A stretch of 20,322 nucleotides of DNA from Caryophanales bacterium (GCA_902362975.1 CABIYO010000048.1:1-20322), one strand, 5' to 3'. Positions 1-8,733 are shown, counted from the stretch's first letter. The notes: generated by a model from the letters alone, not told the origin. A program made the numbers and translations.

Positions 1-76
1 CGCAGCCGATCGTCTTGATGAGGAACTCGGCCTGTGCCGGCGTTGGGTGGAGCCTATATTTATAGCCTTTCAGCAT
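1..76 (-). CDS. tnpB: TnpB (IS200/IS605-family RNA-guided nuclease), N-terminal part only, cut by window edge
   Basis: The minus strand from the ATG at 76 encodes 25 residues before the window ends. They begin MLKGYKYRLHPTPAQAEF and continue LIKTIGC. This is the typical TnpB start: a basic Tyr-Arg-(Leu/Ile)-(Tyr/His)-Pro-(Thr) strand followed by the first helix. The start is set by a very strong ribosome binding site, AAAGGAGGAGGG, ending 6 bases upstream. An in-frame ATG 45 bases further upstream lacks such a site at a better distance. TnpB proteins are about 370-400 residues and act as RNA-guided DNA nucleases that help the element persist; here the RuvC and zinc-ribbon parts are outside the window, so activity cannot be judged. 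A nearly identical but truncated copy begins at 15500. Identity to TnpB is by sequence recognition of the N-terminus only. Confidence 0.85.
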   Translation of the reverse strand, partial: MLKGYKYRLHPTPAQAEFLIKTIGC

Positions 77-221
77 GTCCGTCCCTCCTCCTTTCAGAAG
101 ATCGTGATGTGTCCTCCTCATCCGATACCCGCGGAAAGGGAGGAAAAATCTGACGGAATCACGAACTTTTGTTCGTCATATCTGTCACAGGGGGAAAAGA
201 CGTTTGGACCGGGCGATTCAT

Positions 222-267
222 CTCCCACCTACGCTGGGCTACGCCCCGAGACGCTTAGAGGAGGGAG
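222..267 (-). other. Sub-terminal hairpin of the element's left end (copy 1)
   Basis: The ends CTCCC and GGGAG pair, then CCT with AGG, with an inner GGGC/GCCC hairpin closing the structure. The same structure is at 15308-15353. In IS200/IS605 elements a hairpin of this kind near the end is the TnpA recognition site, and a short guide sequence lies at its foot. Assigning that role here is inference. Confidence 0.5.
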
Positions 268-284
268 AATTCTCGCCTACTTCT

Positions 285-1759
285 GTTAAAATCGGCGGAT
301 TTTTCAAAAACATACGCGCAATGGCGATGCGTTGTTTCTGACCTCCGGAGAGTTTTAGTCCACGCTCTCCGATTTGTGTATCAAGACCGTGCTCGAGCTC
401 TTCGACGAGCGTACCGAGATGTGCTTTTTCCACCGCATGCATGATCTCTGCATCGGTCGCATCCAGTTTCCCGTAAGCAATGTTTTCCCGTAGTGTACCG
501 GCAAATAAGAAGACATCTTGTTGCACAATTCCGATTTGACGACGTAAACTCTCTTTCGTCATATCCCGGATATCCATGCCGTCAATCGAGATGTCACCCT
601 TTGTGACGTCATAAAAACGTGGAATGAGTGAACAGATGGTTGTCTTTCCAGCCCCGCTCGTCCCGACTAAGGCCACAGTCGTCCCTGCCTCGATCGACAA
701 GTCAATATCCGTCAACACTTGGCGGTAGTCTGAATAGCCGAATGAGACGTCGTCGAAGACGATATCGCCTGTCAACGTTTCGACCTCGATCGCATCCGCT
801 CGGTTCTCAATGTCCGGCTCTTCATCAAGCAACTGCGTGAATCGTTTGAACCCCGCCATCCCTTTCGGATACATTTCGAGGAGCGCCGTGATCTTTTCAA
901 TCGGCTTAATGAGTAAATTCATGTACAAGATGAAGCCGACGAGTTGTCCGTACGATAGTTGTCCTTCATACGTCAAGTACGCCCCGTATACAAGGACGAG
1001 CAACGTCATGAGACGCATCGTGATATAGATACCTGCGAGCGACGTACTCATGACGCGATACGCTTCAATCTTTGAGCCACGATAGAAGTTGTTGTCTTTT
1101 TGGAAACGTCCGATTTCGAACGCCTCGTTCGTAAACGATTGGACGACGCGTGCCCCGGACACACTGTCCTCGACGCGTGCATTCACTTCCCCGATATTTG
1201 TGTACATCTTTTGCCACGCCTTGTTCATGTTCTTATTCGCATACGTGATCATGATGATGAGGAACGGTACCGCGACAACGGTGACAAGCGCTAGTTCAGG
1301 GTTGATCGAGAACATAATCCCGAACGCACCGAGTAACGTCATGATGGCGATAAAGAAATCTTCTGGTCCGTGGTGCGCCACTTCCCCGATATCGAACAAG
1401 TCGTTCGTAACCCGGCTCATCAAATGGCCGGTCTTATGATTATCAAAGAAGCGGAACGATTGTTTATGGATATGCGCGAACAGCTCTTCCCGCATGTCCG
1501 TCTCGATGTTGATGCCAAGCTTATGTCCCCAGTAGTTGACGACATACTGCATCATCATGGCCAATATGTATAGAATCAACAGGCCAATGCTGACGATGAT
1601 AATCCAGTTCCATTCCCCATCCGGCAACAAGTCGTCGATGAACCATTGAACGGCAAGCGGAAATCCAAGTTCAAGCAGTCCGACGAGAATTGCGAATGAA
1701 AAATCGAGGAGGAATAACTTTTTATGTGGTCGATAATAACTAAAAAAACGTGAAATCAT
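285..1759 (-). pseudogene. ywjA: YwjA-like ABC exporter (membrane domain plus partial ATPase), disrupted by IS insertion
   Basis: This encodes a half-size ABC exporter with an N-terminal six-helix membrane domain (about residues 1-310) fused to an ATP-binding domain. The Walker A motif GTSGAGKTT lies near residues 366-374, the Q-loop near 413 and the signature LSGGQ near 470-474. The frame then reads RIAIARMFLKNPPIL and, where ILDEATSALD is expected, runs into the mobile element and ends 15 codons later. About 491 of an expected ~575 residues remain, so Walker B, the catalytic glutamate, D-loop and H-switch are missing and ATP hydrolysis should be lost. The match to B. subtilis YwjA is from memory (FFSYY start, GHLxSR and VAHHGPED-like stretches). 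The start at 1759 is chosen because it matches YwjA and follows a GA-rich site (AAGGGG). The 3' remainder probably lies left of the window, beyond the element. The substrate is unknown. Confidence 0.85.
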
Positions 1760-1829
1760 TCTCTCTTGTCCCCTTCTCTTCATTAAGTGTACGCTTTTTT
1801 CTGAAAGGTGGAAAACAGGATGCATCCCT

Positions 1830-1859
1830 TTTTCATTCTTTTTTCAAACGGCGTATAAT
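1830..1859 (+). promoter_or_regulatory. Sigma-A-type promoter for the yqkB-like gene
   Basis: A perfect -10 box TATAAT lies at 1854-1859. A weak -35 (TTTTCA, 1830-1835) sits 18 bases upstream. The ribosome binding site AAGGAG follows at about 1866-1871, so the leader is very short. Confidence 0.6.
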
Positions 1860-1879
1860 AAAAGTAAGGAGTGATATAC

Positions 1880-2230
1880 ATGAATGTACACATTACAGAT
1901 CGTGCCCTCGACCGAATCGAGTCATTGAAAGGCGAATGTAAAGGACAGATGCACCTCTTTTACGAGACAGAAGGTTGTGGTTGTGGGAACAGTGGAATCT
2001 TTGAGATTCGATACGTAACCGATACGACTCCGGAAGACGTTGAAATCGAATCAAACATCGGACCAATCTTAATCAAAAACTGGACGAAAGTATTTTTAGA
2101 TGAACAGATGAAAATCGACTTCCTTGAAGATCGTCGTACGCTCGTCTTGAAGAGTGACGGACAAGTGTTCAATTCGAATCTACTCGTCACAGACGGTACG
2201 GGTTGTCAGTTGAACGTTCTGAGCCGATGA
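1880..2230 (+). CDS. YqkB-like HesB/IscA-fold (Fe-S biosynthesis family) protein
   Basis: A 116-residue protein of the Fe-S_biosyn (HesB/YadR/IscA-like) fold, resembling B. subtilis YqkB. The recognisable stretch is FYETEGCGCGNSG near residues 27-39, followed by acidic beta-rich sequence with an IxxNIGPILI region. Canonical A-type carriers place one Cys near residue 35 and a Cys-Gly-Cys pair near the C-terminus. Here Cys-Gly-Cys is at 33-35 and a single Cys is at 109, so the cysteine layout is not that of IscA. The start is the ATG at 1880 with AAGGAG 8 bases upstream; a GTG at 1871 overlaps that site and is unlikely. It overlaps the next gene by ATGA. A cluster-carrier role is inferred from the fold only. 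Confidence 0.75.
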   Translation: MNVHITDRALDRIESLKGECKGQMHLFYETEGCGCGNSGIFEIRYVTDTTPEDVEIESNIGPILIKNWTKVFLDEQMKIDFLEDRRTLVLKSDGQVFNSNLLVTDGTGCQLNVLSR

Positions 2231-2424
2231 AACAGACACTGAAACAACATCCGAGACTCCTCATTCTCTTTTTCGTGAGTTTCGGGCTTGGGCTACTCGG
2301 AATCTATCTGGCGTTTATCGATTCGGTCTATACGATGTCCGCAGTCATCGCTTCACTGTTTACCTTCGGATTTGCGTTACAGCGAACAGCGAAATATATG
2401 CAGCGAAAAGAGGATAGCCGTTAA
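2227..2424 (+). CDS. Small two-helix membrane protein of unknown function
   Basis: A 65-residue protein beginning MKQTLKQHPRLL. It has two hydrophobic segments (about residues 10-31 and 35-53) and a short charged C-terminal tail (AKYMQRKEDSR), so it should be an inner-membrane hairpin with both ends in the cytoplasm. The ATG overlaps the stop codon of the upstream gene (ATGA) and has no clear ribosome binding site, so translation is probably coupled to it. A longer TTG start at 2203 is possible but lacks a binding site too. General size and layout recall YrhC-like small proteins of Bacillus, but I do not recognise it with confidence. Its only neighbour in the unit is the HesB-fold gene. Confidence 0.65.
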   Translation: MKQTLKQHPRLLILFFVSFGLGLLGIYLAFIDSVYTMSAVIASLFTFGFALQRTAKYMQRKEDSR

Positions 2425-2489
2425 CAAGAGGATATCTCCCAATTAAATTTCTACCATCGTGTTGAATCCAAAACCCGTTTCACCCATAC

Positions 2490-2525
2490 AAAAAACGAGG
2501 ATTGCCATGGCAACCCTCGTTTTTT
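2490..2525. terminator. Bidirectional terminator between the yqkB-like unit and aspS
   Basis: A near-perfect palindrome with A6 on the left and T6 on the right: AAAAAACGAGG, then TTGCCATGGCAA, then CCTCGTTTTTT. It ends the plus-strand unit and the minus-strand hisS-aspS operon. Confidence 0.9.
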
Positions 2526-2529
2526 GTGC

Positions 2530-4302
2530 TTATTTCTTCTCTTTTACTGCCGTACGAATCGATAACTCTTCGAGTTGCGCGTCCGCGACAGGGCTCGGTG
2601 CTTGCGTCAAGAGACAGCTTGCCGAAGCCGTTTTCGGGAAGGCGATTGTGTCACGAAGGTTCGAACGACCTGCAAGAATCATGACGAGACGGTCGAGACC
2701 GAGTGCGATTCCCGCATGTGGCGGTGTACCGTATTCGAACGCTTCAAGCAAGAAGCCGAACTGTTCAACCGCTTCTTCTTGTGTGAAACCAAGCAATTTA
2801 AACATGCGCTCTTGGATGTCTCGCTCATAAATACGCTGTGAACCGCCACCAAGCTCGTAACCGTTCAAGACGAGGTCATACGCTACCGCGCGTACACTTG
2901 CCGGATCTGTCTCGAGAAGATGGAGATCTTCACGGTTTGGCATCGTGAACGGGTGGTGGTTCGCATAGAAGCGACCGTCTTCTTCTTCAAATGTCACGAG
3001 TGGGAAGTCTGTCACCCATAGGAAGTTGAACTTCGACTCATCGATGAGACCAAGTTCGTGTCCGAGTTTGACACGGAGTGCGCCAAGGCTGTCTGCGACG
3101 ACAGTTGGTTTTGATGCGACGAAGAGGAGAAGGTCACCTGCTTCTGCATTCGTTGCTTCGATCAACTTCTGCGCGTACGTCTCGTTGAAGAATTTCGCGA
3201 TTGGACCGTTCAAGCCTTCTGCTGTCACTTTGAGCCATGCGAGACCTTTCGCACCGTAGACCGCTGTGAACTCTTGAAGCTTGTCGATGTCTTTACGTGA
3301 GAAGTTGTCCGCCTCACCTTTGACGTTGATCGCTTTGACTTGTCCGTTTGATTCGAGTGCGGTGTCGAAGACTTTGAAGCCGGCTCCTTTCACAGCGTCA
3401 GCCACATCGATGAGTTCGAGACCAAAACGCGTATCCGGTTTATCTGAACCGAAACGACGCATCGCTTCAGCATGGGTCATACGCTCGAACTTTGCTGGTG
3501 TGTCCGTACGACCGAGCGTCGATTCCATGACTTGTCCCATCATCGATTCCATCATCGCCATCAAGTCTTCGATATCCATGAAGCTCGTCTCGATGTCGAC
3601 TTGCGTGAATTCAGGTTGACGGTCTGCACGAAGGTCCTCGTCACGGAAGCAACGCGCGATTTGGAAATAACGGTCAAATCCTGCGACCATGAGCAACTGT
3701 TTGAAGAGCTGTGGTGATTGCGGGAGCGCGTAGAACTCACCACCGTGGACACGGCTCGGGACGAGATAGTCACGTGCGCCTTCTGGTGTCGACTTCGTCA
3801 AAATCGGCGTCTCGACTTCGAGAAACTCTTGCTCCGTCAAGAAGTTACGGATCGTGTTCGACGTCTTCGAGCGGAGACGGAACGTCTCTTGAAGCGCTGG
3901 ACGACGGAGGTCGAGGTAACGGTACTTGAGGCGAAGGTCTTCTGAGACGTTTTCCGCTTCGTCACCGATCGGGATTGGTGTCATCTTCGCCGCATTCAAG
4001 ATGTTGATCTCAGACGCGATGACTTCGATGTTTCCTGTCGGCATGTTCGGGTTCTTGTTCTCACGCTCGAGAACCGTTCCTTTCACGTCGAGAACATACT
4101 CGCTACGGATTGTTTCCGCGAGTTGGTGGACTGCTTCGTTTTCTGGGCGAACGACGACCTGGACGATTCCTGTGCGGTCACGAAGGTCGATGAAGATGAG
4201 TCCCCCGAGGTCACGACGTTTTTGTACCCATCCTTTTAATTGTACTTCTTGGCCGATGAGTGACTCTGTCACGCGGCCGTTCATATGTGTGCGTCCGATC
4301 AT
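2530..4302 (-). CDS. aspS: Aspartyl-tRNA synthetase
   Basis: A class II synthetase of 590 residues, the usual length for the bacterial type, which charges tRNA-Asp in the cytoplasm. An N-terminal OB-fold anticodon domain is visible ([18 protein letters not shown], residues ~21-38). Motif 2 is [20 protein letters not shown], and motif 3 contains [12 protein letters not shown] near the C-terminus. The insertion (GAD) domain of bacterial AspRS lies between the last two. The ATG at 4302 overlaps the hisS stop codon (ATGA), so the two genes are translationally coupled and share the T-box-controlled transcript. I cannot tell from these motifs whether it is strictly discriminating or also acts on tRNA-Asn. 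It is followed by a strong terminator. Confidence 0.97.
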   Translation of the reverse strand: MIGRTHMNGRVTESLIGQEVQLKGWVQKRRDLGGLIFIDLRDRTGIVQVVVRPENEAVHQLAETIRSEYVLDVKGTVLERENKNPNMPTGNIEVIASEINILNAAKMTPIPIGDEAENVSEDLRLKYRYLDLRRPALQETFRLRSKTSNTIRNFLTEQEFLEVETPILTKSTPEGARDYLVPSRVHGGEFYALPQSPQLFKQLLMVAGFDRYFQIARCFRDEDLRADRQPEFTQVDIETSFMDIEDLMAMMESMMGQVMESTLGRTDTPAKFERMTHAEAMRRFGSDKPDTRFGLELIDVADAVKGAGFKVFDTALESNGQVKAINVKGEADNFSRKDIDKLQEFTAVYGAKGLAWLKVTAEGLNGPIAKFFNETYAQKLIEATNAEAGDLLLFVASKPTVVADSLGALRVKLGHELGLIDESKFNFLWVTDFPLVTFEEEDGRFYANHHPFTMPNREDLHLLETDPASVRAVAYDLVLNGYELGGGSQRIYERDIQERMFKLLGFTQEEAVEQFGFLLEAFEYGTPPHAGIALGLDRLVMILAGRSNLRDTIAFPKTASASCLLTQAPSPVADAQLEELSIRTAVKEKK

Positions 4303-5582
4303 TGTCCTGCTCCTTCCGATAGTTCACGAATTTTGTCTGCGACGGCCGAGAGTGGCACGTCGACTTGTTCACCAGTCGTCATATCTTTCAAGGCGGCTGC
4401 CCCACGCTCGACTTCATCATCCCCTAAGATGACTGTGAACTTGGCTTTCAGGCGATCCGCCTGTTTGAATTGTCCTTTGAACTTGCGCCCTTGGTAATCA
4501 CGGTCTGCCTTGAATCCTTCCATGCGAAGGAGTTGTAAGAGACGTGTCGCCGTCAATTCGACTTCTTTTTCACCTTGCGCGACGATGAAGACATCAAGTC
4601 CTGTCTCAAGTTCAGGTAAGACTCCCTCATTCTCCAATGCGAGGATGAGGCGCTCCAATCCGATTCCAAAACCGACTCCCGGCATATCCGGTCCACCGAT
4701 ATCTTGTACGAGACCGTTGTAGCGTCCGCCGCCACAAAGTGTCGTGATGGCTCCGAACCCTTCTGCCTCGGACATGATTTCAAACGCCGTGTGCGTATAG
4801 TAATCGAGTCCACGAACGAGTGTCGGGTCGACTTCGTAGGCGACACCGAGTGCATCGAGTTGTGCGAGCACTTGATCGAAGTAAGCTTTCGACTCTTCAT
4901 TCAAATATTCAAGGATTGACGGTGCCGTCTTCATCGACGGATGATCATGGTCGACCTTGCAATCCAAGATGCGGAGCGGGTTCTTGAAAAGACGTGACTG
5001 GCAGTCTTGGCAAAGTTCGCCTGCTACCGGCTCGAAGTGACGGATGAGCGCATCGCGGTGGGCGTTGCGGCTTTCCGCGTCCCCAAGCGAGTTGACGACG
5101 ACTTTTATTTTCTGAAGTCCAAACGACTTGTAGATTGAGTAAGCGAGGCTGATAACCTCAGCGTCAACGGCCGGATCGCTGCTGCCGATCGCTTCGACAC
5201 CGTATTGGTGAAGCTGACGGAAGCGGCCTTTTTGTGGGCGCTCGTAGCGGAACATCGGTCCCATGTAGTAGAGCTTCGTCGGTTGGTCCGGATTTCCGAA
5301 TAGTTTGTTCGTCACGAACGCACGAATGACTGATGCCGTCCCTTCTGGGCGAAGCGTGTACTCGTCTTTCCCTTTCTTCACGAGCGTGAACATCTCTTTT
5401 TGGACGATGTCCGTCGTTTCCCCGACACTGCGTGTGAACAGGTTCGTCGTTTCAAAGATTGGTGTGCGGATTTCTTTATAGTTGTAACGGGCGCTCATGT
5501 CGCGAAGTTTTTCCTCGACATATTGCCACGTCTCGACCGTGCCCGGAAGCAGGTCTTGTGTACCGCGTGGTGCTTTCATCAT
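4299..5582 (-). CDS. hisS: Histidyl-tRNA synthetase
   Basis: A class II synthetase of 427 residues that charges tRNA-His. Motif 2 region residues include [12 protein letters not shown] and [19 protein letters not shown]. The His-specific signature is [12 protein letters not shown] and motif 3 is [18 protein letters not shown]-terminal anticodon-binding domain follows ([20 protein letters not shown]). The start is the ATG at 5582, placed 7 bases after AAGGAGGG; another ATG follows directly, and longer frames would begin inside the T-box terminator. The N-terminus ([14 protein letters not shown]) is as expected. It lies downstream of a T-box riboswitch and overlaps aspS by ATGA, the standard Bacillales arrangement. 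Confidence 0.97.
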   Translation of the reverse strand: MMKAPRGTQDLLPGTVETWQYVEEKLRDMSARYNYKEIRTPIFETTNLFTRSVGETTDIVQKEMFTLVKKGKDEYTLRPEGTASVIRAFVTNKLFGNPDQPTKLYYMGPMFRYERPQKGRFRQLHQYGVEAIGSSDPAVDAEVISLAYSIYKSFGLQKIKVVVNSLGDAESRNAHRDALIRHFEPVAGELCQDCQSRLFKNPLRILDCKVDHDHPSMKTAPSILEYLNEESKAYFDQVLAQLDALGVAYEVDPTLVRGLDYYTHTAFEIMSEAEGFGAITTLCGGGRYNGLVQDIGGPDMPGVGFGIGLERLILALENEGVLPELETGLDVFIVAQGEKEVELTATRLLQLLRMEGFKADRDYQGRKFKGQFKQADRLKAKFTVILGDDEVERGAAALKDMTTGEQVDVPLSAVADKIRELSEGAGQ

Positions 5583-5604
5583 CACATTTCCCTCCTTAAA
5601 ATAC

Positions 5605-5850
5605 AAAAAAGACCCTCGTCCGCAAAGGGACGAGAGCCTGTGTAAGTTTCCCGTGGTACCACCCTCGTTGCAGAGCCATTGCTTGAAACTCTGCCACTCG
5701 AAATCGGTTAACGCCCGATGAGACGGCTCCCCCTACTCTGTTTCAAGGGAGCACCTCCAAAGTGTCGTTCGGGTCATCATCCAGTCGATGCTTTCAGCCA
5801 AGGCATCGCTCTCTTTGCTGGTGGGTTGACCGTACTCTTCTTTATCATAG
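5605..5850 (-). promoter_or_regulatory. T-box riboswitch controlling hisS-aspS
   Basis: Read on the minus strand, all T-box landmarks are present. Stem I is closed by AAAG/CTTT and GGTCA/TGACC. Between them is an internal loop with AGTA on the 5' side and GAAC on the 3' side, the loop-E pattern that positions the specifier. Next come an AGAGAG motif, the T-box AGGGTGGTACCACGGG (5665-5650), and a terminator hairpin with a T6 run (5637-5605). The three bases after GAAC are GAC (5766-5764), an Asp codon; the next bases make an overlapping CAC (His). Uncharged tRNA pairs with the specifier and, through its CCA end, with the T-box bulge, favouring read-through. The leader accounts for most of the 313-base gap between dtd and hisS. 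Confidence 0.93.
5606..5637 (-). terminator. T-box-regulated intrinsic terminator ahead of hisS
   Basis: Minus-strand stem CTCTCGTCC / GGACGAGGG, with one G-T pair, followed by TCTTTTTT. Its 5' arm competes with the T-box antiterminator, as expected for this class of switch. Confidence 0.88.
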
Positions 5851-5869
5851 GTGTTTGACTATATGCTTC

Positions 5870-5899
5870 ATGATGCCGAATCAAGGCAGCATCTGTCAA
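5870..5899 (-). promoter_or_regulatory. Likely promoter of the hisS-aspS operon
   Basis: A perfect -35 box TTGACA (5899-5894 on the minus strand) overlaps the dtd stop codon. The -10 is less clear: CATCAT (5875-5870) at 18 bases, or TATAGT (5863-5858) using another -35. Both place the transcript start upstream of T-box stem I. Confidence 0.55.
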
Positions 5900-6339
5900 G
5901 CGTTTTTTTCGAGCATGAGCGTGACCGGTCCGTCATTGACGAGGGCGACGTCCATCATCGCCCCGAATCGTCCCGTCTCGACGACGAGTCCATTCGACCG
6001 CAGTCGCTCGTTGAATTTTTCATAAAGCGTCTCGGCCACATCCGGTTTTGCGGCCTTTGTGAAAGCAGGTCGCCGTCCTTTCATCGTGTCTGCATATAAA
6101 GTGAACTGAGAAACAGACAAAATTTGTCCGGACACGTCTTTAATCGATAAGTTCATCTTTTCTTGATCGTCTTCGAAGATGCGAAGCCCGGTCACCTTGT
6201 CGGCGAGCCAGTTCACTTCCTCTTCTGTATCTTCATGTGTCACACCGACGAGAAGCAAGTATCCGGCGTTGATTGCCCCGACGACTTCTTCCTCTACTGT
6301 GACCGATGCTTCTTTCACTCGTTGCAATAATACACGCAC
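5896..6339 (-). CDS. dtd: D-aminoacyl-tRNA deacylase
   Basis: A 147-residue protein, the normal length for DTD. The enzyme hydrolyses D-aminoacyl-tRNAs (D-Tyr-tRNA and others) and also removes glycine mischarged on tRNA-Ala. Family hallmarks are the N-terminal [15 protein letters not shown], the active-site [10 protein letters not shown] motif (near residues 75-84) and the C-terminal [10 protein letters not shown] containing the Gly-Pro cis motif. The start is a GTG at 6339, preceded by GGAAGAGG. The gene begins 16 bases after relA and is probably co-transcribed with it. Its stop codon overlaps the -35 box of the hisS promoter, so part of the transcription may run on into the T-box leader. 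Confidence 0.95.
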   Translation of the reverse strand: MRVLLQRVKEASVTVEEEVVGAINAGYLLLVGVTHEDTEEEVNWLADKVTGLRIFEDDQEKMNLSIKDVSGQILSVSQFTLYADTMKGRRPAFTKAAKPDVAETLYEKFNERLRSNGLVVETGRFGAMMDVALVNDGPVTLMLEKNA

Positions 6340-6355
6340 GTTCCTCTTCCTTTCG

Positions 6356-8545
6356 TCACGTCATCATGACTCGGCTGACCGAATACACGTCTGAGATTTG
6401 TTTGATGCGCTCGACGACTTTCTGCAAGTGATTCACGTTCGGAATCGAGATCGTCATCGAGATGCGGGCCTGTTTGTTTTGGTCGCCCCGACCACTGACG
6501 GCCACGATATTCGTATTCGTCGCCGATACCGCCTGTAGGACGTCGTTCAAGAGACCGGAACGATCATATCCCGTGATCTCGATATCGACGTTATAGTTCT
6601 TCTCTTTCGCTTGTCCGACTTCCCAATCGACGTCAAGGAGACGCTCTGGGTGTTGTTCGTTGACGATGTTCAGACAGTCTTTCCGGTGAATCGAGACTCC
6701 GCGTCCACGGGTGATGTATCCGACGATCTCATCTCCCGGTACCGGGTTACAGCAACGGCTCATGCGCACGAGCATGTTGTCGATTCCTTTGACCGTCACG
6801 CCCGCCTCCGCCGTTTTCTTCTTCGGTGCCTGGCTGACTTTTAATTCGCTGATCGCTTCAGAGAGCTCGAGCTTCGGCTCTTTCCGCTGCTTCTCCGTCA
6901 ATTTGTGTGCGACTTGAGCGGCAGTGATGCCTTGATAGCCGACAGCAGCATACATCTCTTCCTCGTTCCCGAAGTTGAACTTCTCGACGACGATACTGAG
7001 TGCCGGCTCATCGATAATCTCTTTCGGTTCAAAACCAAGTTTCTTGATTTCTGCTTCGACGAGATCTTTCCCTTTCTCGATATTCTCTTCACGCTGTTGA
7101 CGTTTGAACCATTGACGAATCTTGTTCTTCGCCTGGCTCGAAACAGCGAGTTTCAACCAGTCCTTACTCGGGCCGTAACTGTGCTTCGACGTGATGATTT
7201 CAATGATGTCACCCGTCTCGAGTTTGTAGTCGAGCGGCACCATCCGCCCGTTCACTTTCGCGCCCGTCATGCGATGACCAATCTCTGTATGAATTCGGTA
7301 CGCATAGTCAATCGGAACTGAGCCTTTCGGCAATTCGAATACGTCTCCTTTTGGCGTGAAGACGTAAAGCATGTCACTAAAGAAATCAACTTTGAGGGAT
7401 TCCATGAATTCCTCCGCATCCGTCGTATCCTTTTGCAGCTCGAGGATTTCACGAAGGTGTGCGATTTTCTCGTCGAATCCGTTCGTCGAGACACTTTTCC
7501 CTTCTTTATACGCCCAGTGTGCTGCGATCCCGAACTCGGCGATGAAGTGCATGTCCTTCGTCCGAATTTGGACTTCGAGCGGATCACCTTTCGGACCGAT
7601 CACGGTCGTATGGAGCGACTGATACATGTTCGGTTTCGGCATGGCGATATAATCTTTAAAGCGTCCCGGCATCGGTTTGTATTGCGTATGGATGATCCCG
7701 AGCACCGCATAACAATCACGAATCGAATCGACGATAATGCGGACCGCCATCAAATCATAAATTTCATTGAACTCTTTTTTATGCTTCACCATTTTATTGT
7801 AGATGGAATAGATATGTTTCGGTCGGCCGTTCACGTCAGCATCGATATTCACTTCTTCAAGAACCTCGTTCACTTCCTTGATGACAGAGGAGACGAGCGC
7901 TTCCCGTTCCGTCCGTTTTTGTTTCATCATCGAGACGATCTTGTAGTATTGCTGTGGGTTGATATAACGTAATGAAATATCTTCGAGCTCCCACTTAATC
8001 GTCGAGATCCCCATCCGGTGTGCGAGCGGAGCAAAGATTTCGAGCGTCTCTTCCGCTTTTTGAACTTGCTTTTCTTTCGGCATATGCTGCAGCGTCCGCA
8101 TATTATGGAGCCGGTCCGCAAGTTTGATCAAGATGACGCGCACGTCTTCTGCCATGGCGATAATCATCTTCCGATGGTTTTCGGCGAGTTCTTCTTTTTT
8201 CGATTTATATTTGATCTTACCAAGTTTCGTGACGCCATCGACAAGCATGGCCACATCAGGACCAAAATCGTCCGTCAATTGTTGTAACGAAACATCCGTA
8301 TCTTCGACAACATCATGCAAGAGCGCTCCAATAATCGTCGTGGCGTCTAGGCCGATATCAACGAGAATGCCGGCCACTTGGACCGGATGGAGAATATAGG
8401 GCTCGCCCGAACGTCGGAACTGACCGGTATGATGAAGTTTTGCGTATTCGTAAGCGCGTTTCACTTCGGCTATATCGTTGTCACCCATATACTCCCCGAG
8501 CGCGTCGAGAAGATCCTCAATACTTACGATTTGTTTTTTGGTCAT
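6356..8545 (-). CDS. relA: Bifunctional (p)ppGpp synthetase/hydrolase RelA/SpoT (Rel)
   Basis: A 729-residue long RelA/SpoT homologue that makes and degrades the alarmone (p)ppGpp during amino-acid starvation. Domains in order are: hydrolase HD domain with HDVVEDT near residues 77-83; synthetase domain with [20 protein letters not shown] near residue 300; TGS domain ([20 protein letters not shown]); a conserved cysteine/zinc-finger region ([14 protein letters not shown]); and a C-terminal ACT domain ending at VSRVMMT. An intact HD motif implies hydrolase activity, so it is the bifunctional Gram-positive Rel. The ATG at 8545 aligns residue for residue in length with the B. subtilis start; a GTG four codons upstream is the alternative, and neither has a strong binding site. 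It heads a unit with dtd. Confidence 0.96.
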   Translation of the reverse strand: MTKKQIVSIEDLLDALGEYMGDNDIAEVKRAYEYAKLHHTGQFRRSGEPYILHPVQVAGILVDIGLDATTIIGALLHDVVEDTDVSLQQLTDDFGPDVAMLVDGVTKLGKIKYKSKKEELAENHRKMIIAMAEDVRVILIKLADRLHNMRTLQHMPKEKQVQKAEETLEIFAPLAHRMGISTIKWELEDISLRYINPQQYYKIVSMMKQKRTEREALVSSVIKEVNEVLEEVNIDADVNGRPKHIYSIYNKMVKHKKEFNEIYDLMAVRIIVDSIRDCYAVLGIIHTQYKPMPGRFKDYIAMPKPNMYQSLHTTVIGPKGDPLEVQIRTKDMHFIAEFGIAAHWAYKEGKSVSTNGFDEKIAHLREILELQKDTTDAEEFMESLKVDFFSDMLYVFTPKGDVFELPKGSVPIDYAYRIHTEIGHRMTGAKVNGRMVPLDYKLETGDIIEIITSKHSYGPSKDWLKLAVSSQAKNKIRQWFKRQQREENIEKGKDLVEAEIKKLGFEPKEIIDEPALSIVVEKFNFGNEEEMYAAVGYQGITAAQVAHKLTEKQRKEPKLELSEAISELKVSQAPKKKTAEAGVTVKGIDNMLVRMSRCCNPVPGDEIVGYITRGRGVSIHRKDCLNIVNEQHPERLLDVDWEVGQAKEKNYNVDIEITGYDRSGLLNDVLQAVSATNTNIVAVSGRGDQNKQARISMTISIPNVNHLQKVVERIKQISDVYSVSRVMMT

Positions 8546-8640
8546 AACATTCGACACCCTTTTTCTAACCGCTCCAATCGCGTCGGATTCGTCGCAGCAT
8601 GGTAGTAGTTTGTATTCGAGATTCTGTGATTTTTATAACC

Positions 8641-8669
8641 ATTATCGAAAAAATCTGACGACCTGTCAA
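8641..8669 (-). promoter_or_regulatory. Sigma-A promoter of relA-dtd
   Basis: Minus-strand TTGACA (8669-8664), a 17-base spacer, then GATAAT (8646-8641). This is one mismatch from consensus overall and lies about 95 bases upstream of the relA start, just past the apt terminator. Confidence 0.8.
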
Positions 8670-8704
8670 AGGTTGTAGGTTATTTTCCTTAAAAACTATT
8701 CAAA

Positions 8705-8729
8705 AACGGGAAGCATATCGCTTCCCGTT
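8705..8729 (-). terminator. Terminator after apt and its duplicated fragment
   Basis: Minus-strand stem AACGGGAAGC / GCTTCCCGTT with a 5-base loop, followed by a short T run. It lies only 4 bases beyond the stop codon of the duplicated apt fragment, so before the duplication it was directly behind apt. Confidence 0.85.
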
Positions 8730-8733
8730 CAAA

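Larger units (their letters stand above)
1..284 (-). mobile_element. IS200/IS605-type element, left end and start of tnpB, inserted in an ABC exporter gene
   Basis: On the minus strand, the exporter frame is interrupted right after the bases TTTTAAC (291-285). From there about 209 bases of leader precede tnpB. The leader is about 90% identical to the one at 15291-15499, so the shared stretch is element DNA. It has an imperfect hairpin near the tip (222-267, arms CTCCC/GGGAG with an inner GGGC/GCCC stem) and a second hairpin, ACGAAC-loop-GTTCGT (161-176). A sub-terminal hairpin without long terminal inverted repeats, and insertion 3' of a short T-rich target, fit the IS200/IS605 family. No tnpA is visible; it may be absent (IS1341-like) or beyond the window. 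Confidence 0.75.

Noticed and set aside
47..289. 80-residue plus-strand frame over the element's left end
   Set aside because: It is antisense to the tnpB leader and start, has no ribosome binding site, and its counterpart in copy 2 (minus strand) has a different frame and end.
3926..4432. 168-residue plus-strand frame opposite aspS and hisS
   Set aside because: It is a long open antisense frame caused by codon bias; the protein is rich in Ser/Arg with no domain.
5844..5849. TATGAT as the -10 box of hisS
   Set aside because: It lies at the very base of T-box stem I; transcription from it would delete the 5' side of the specifier stem.
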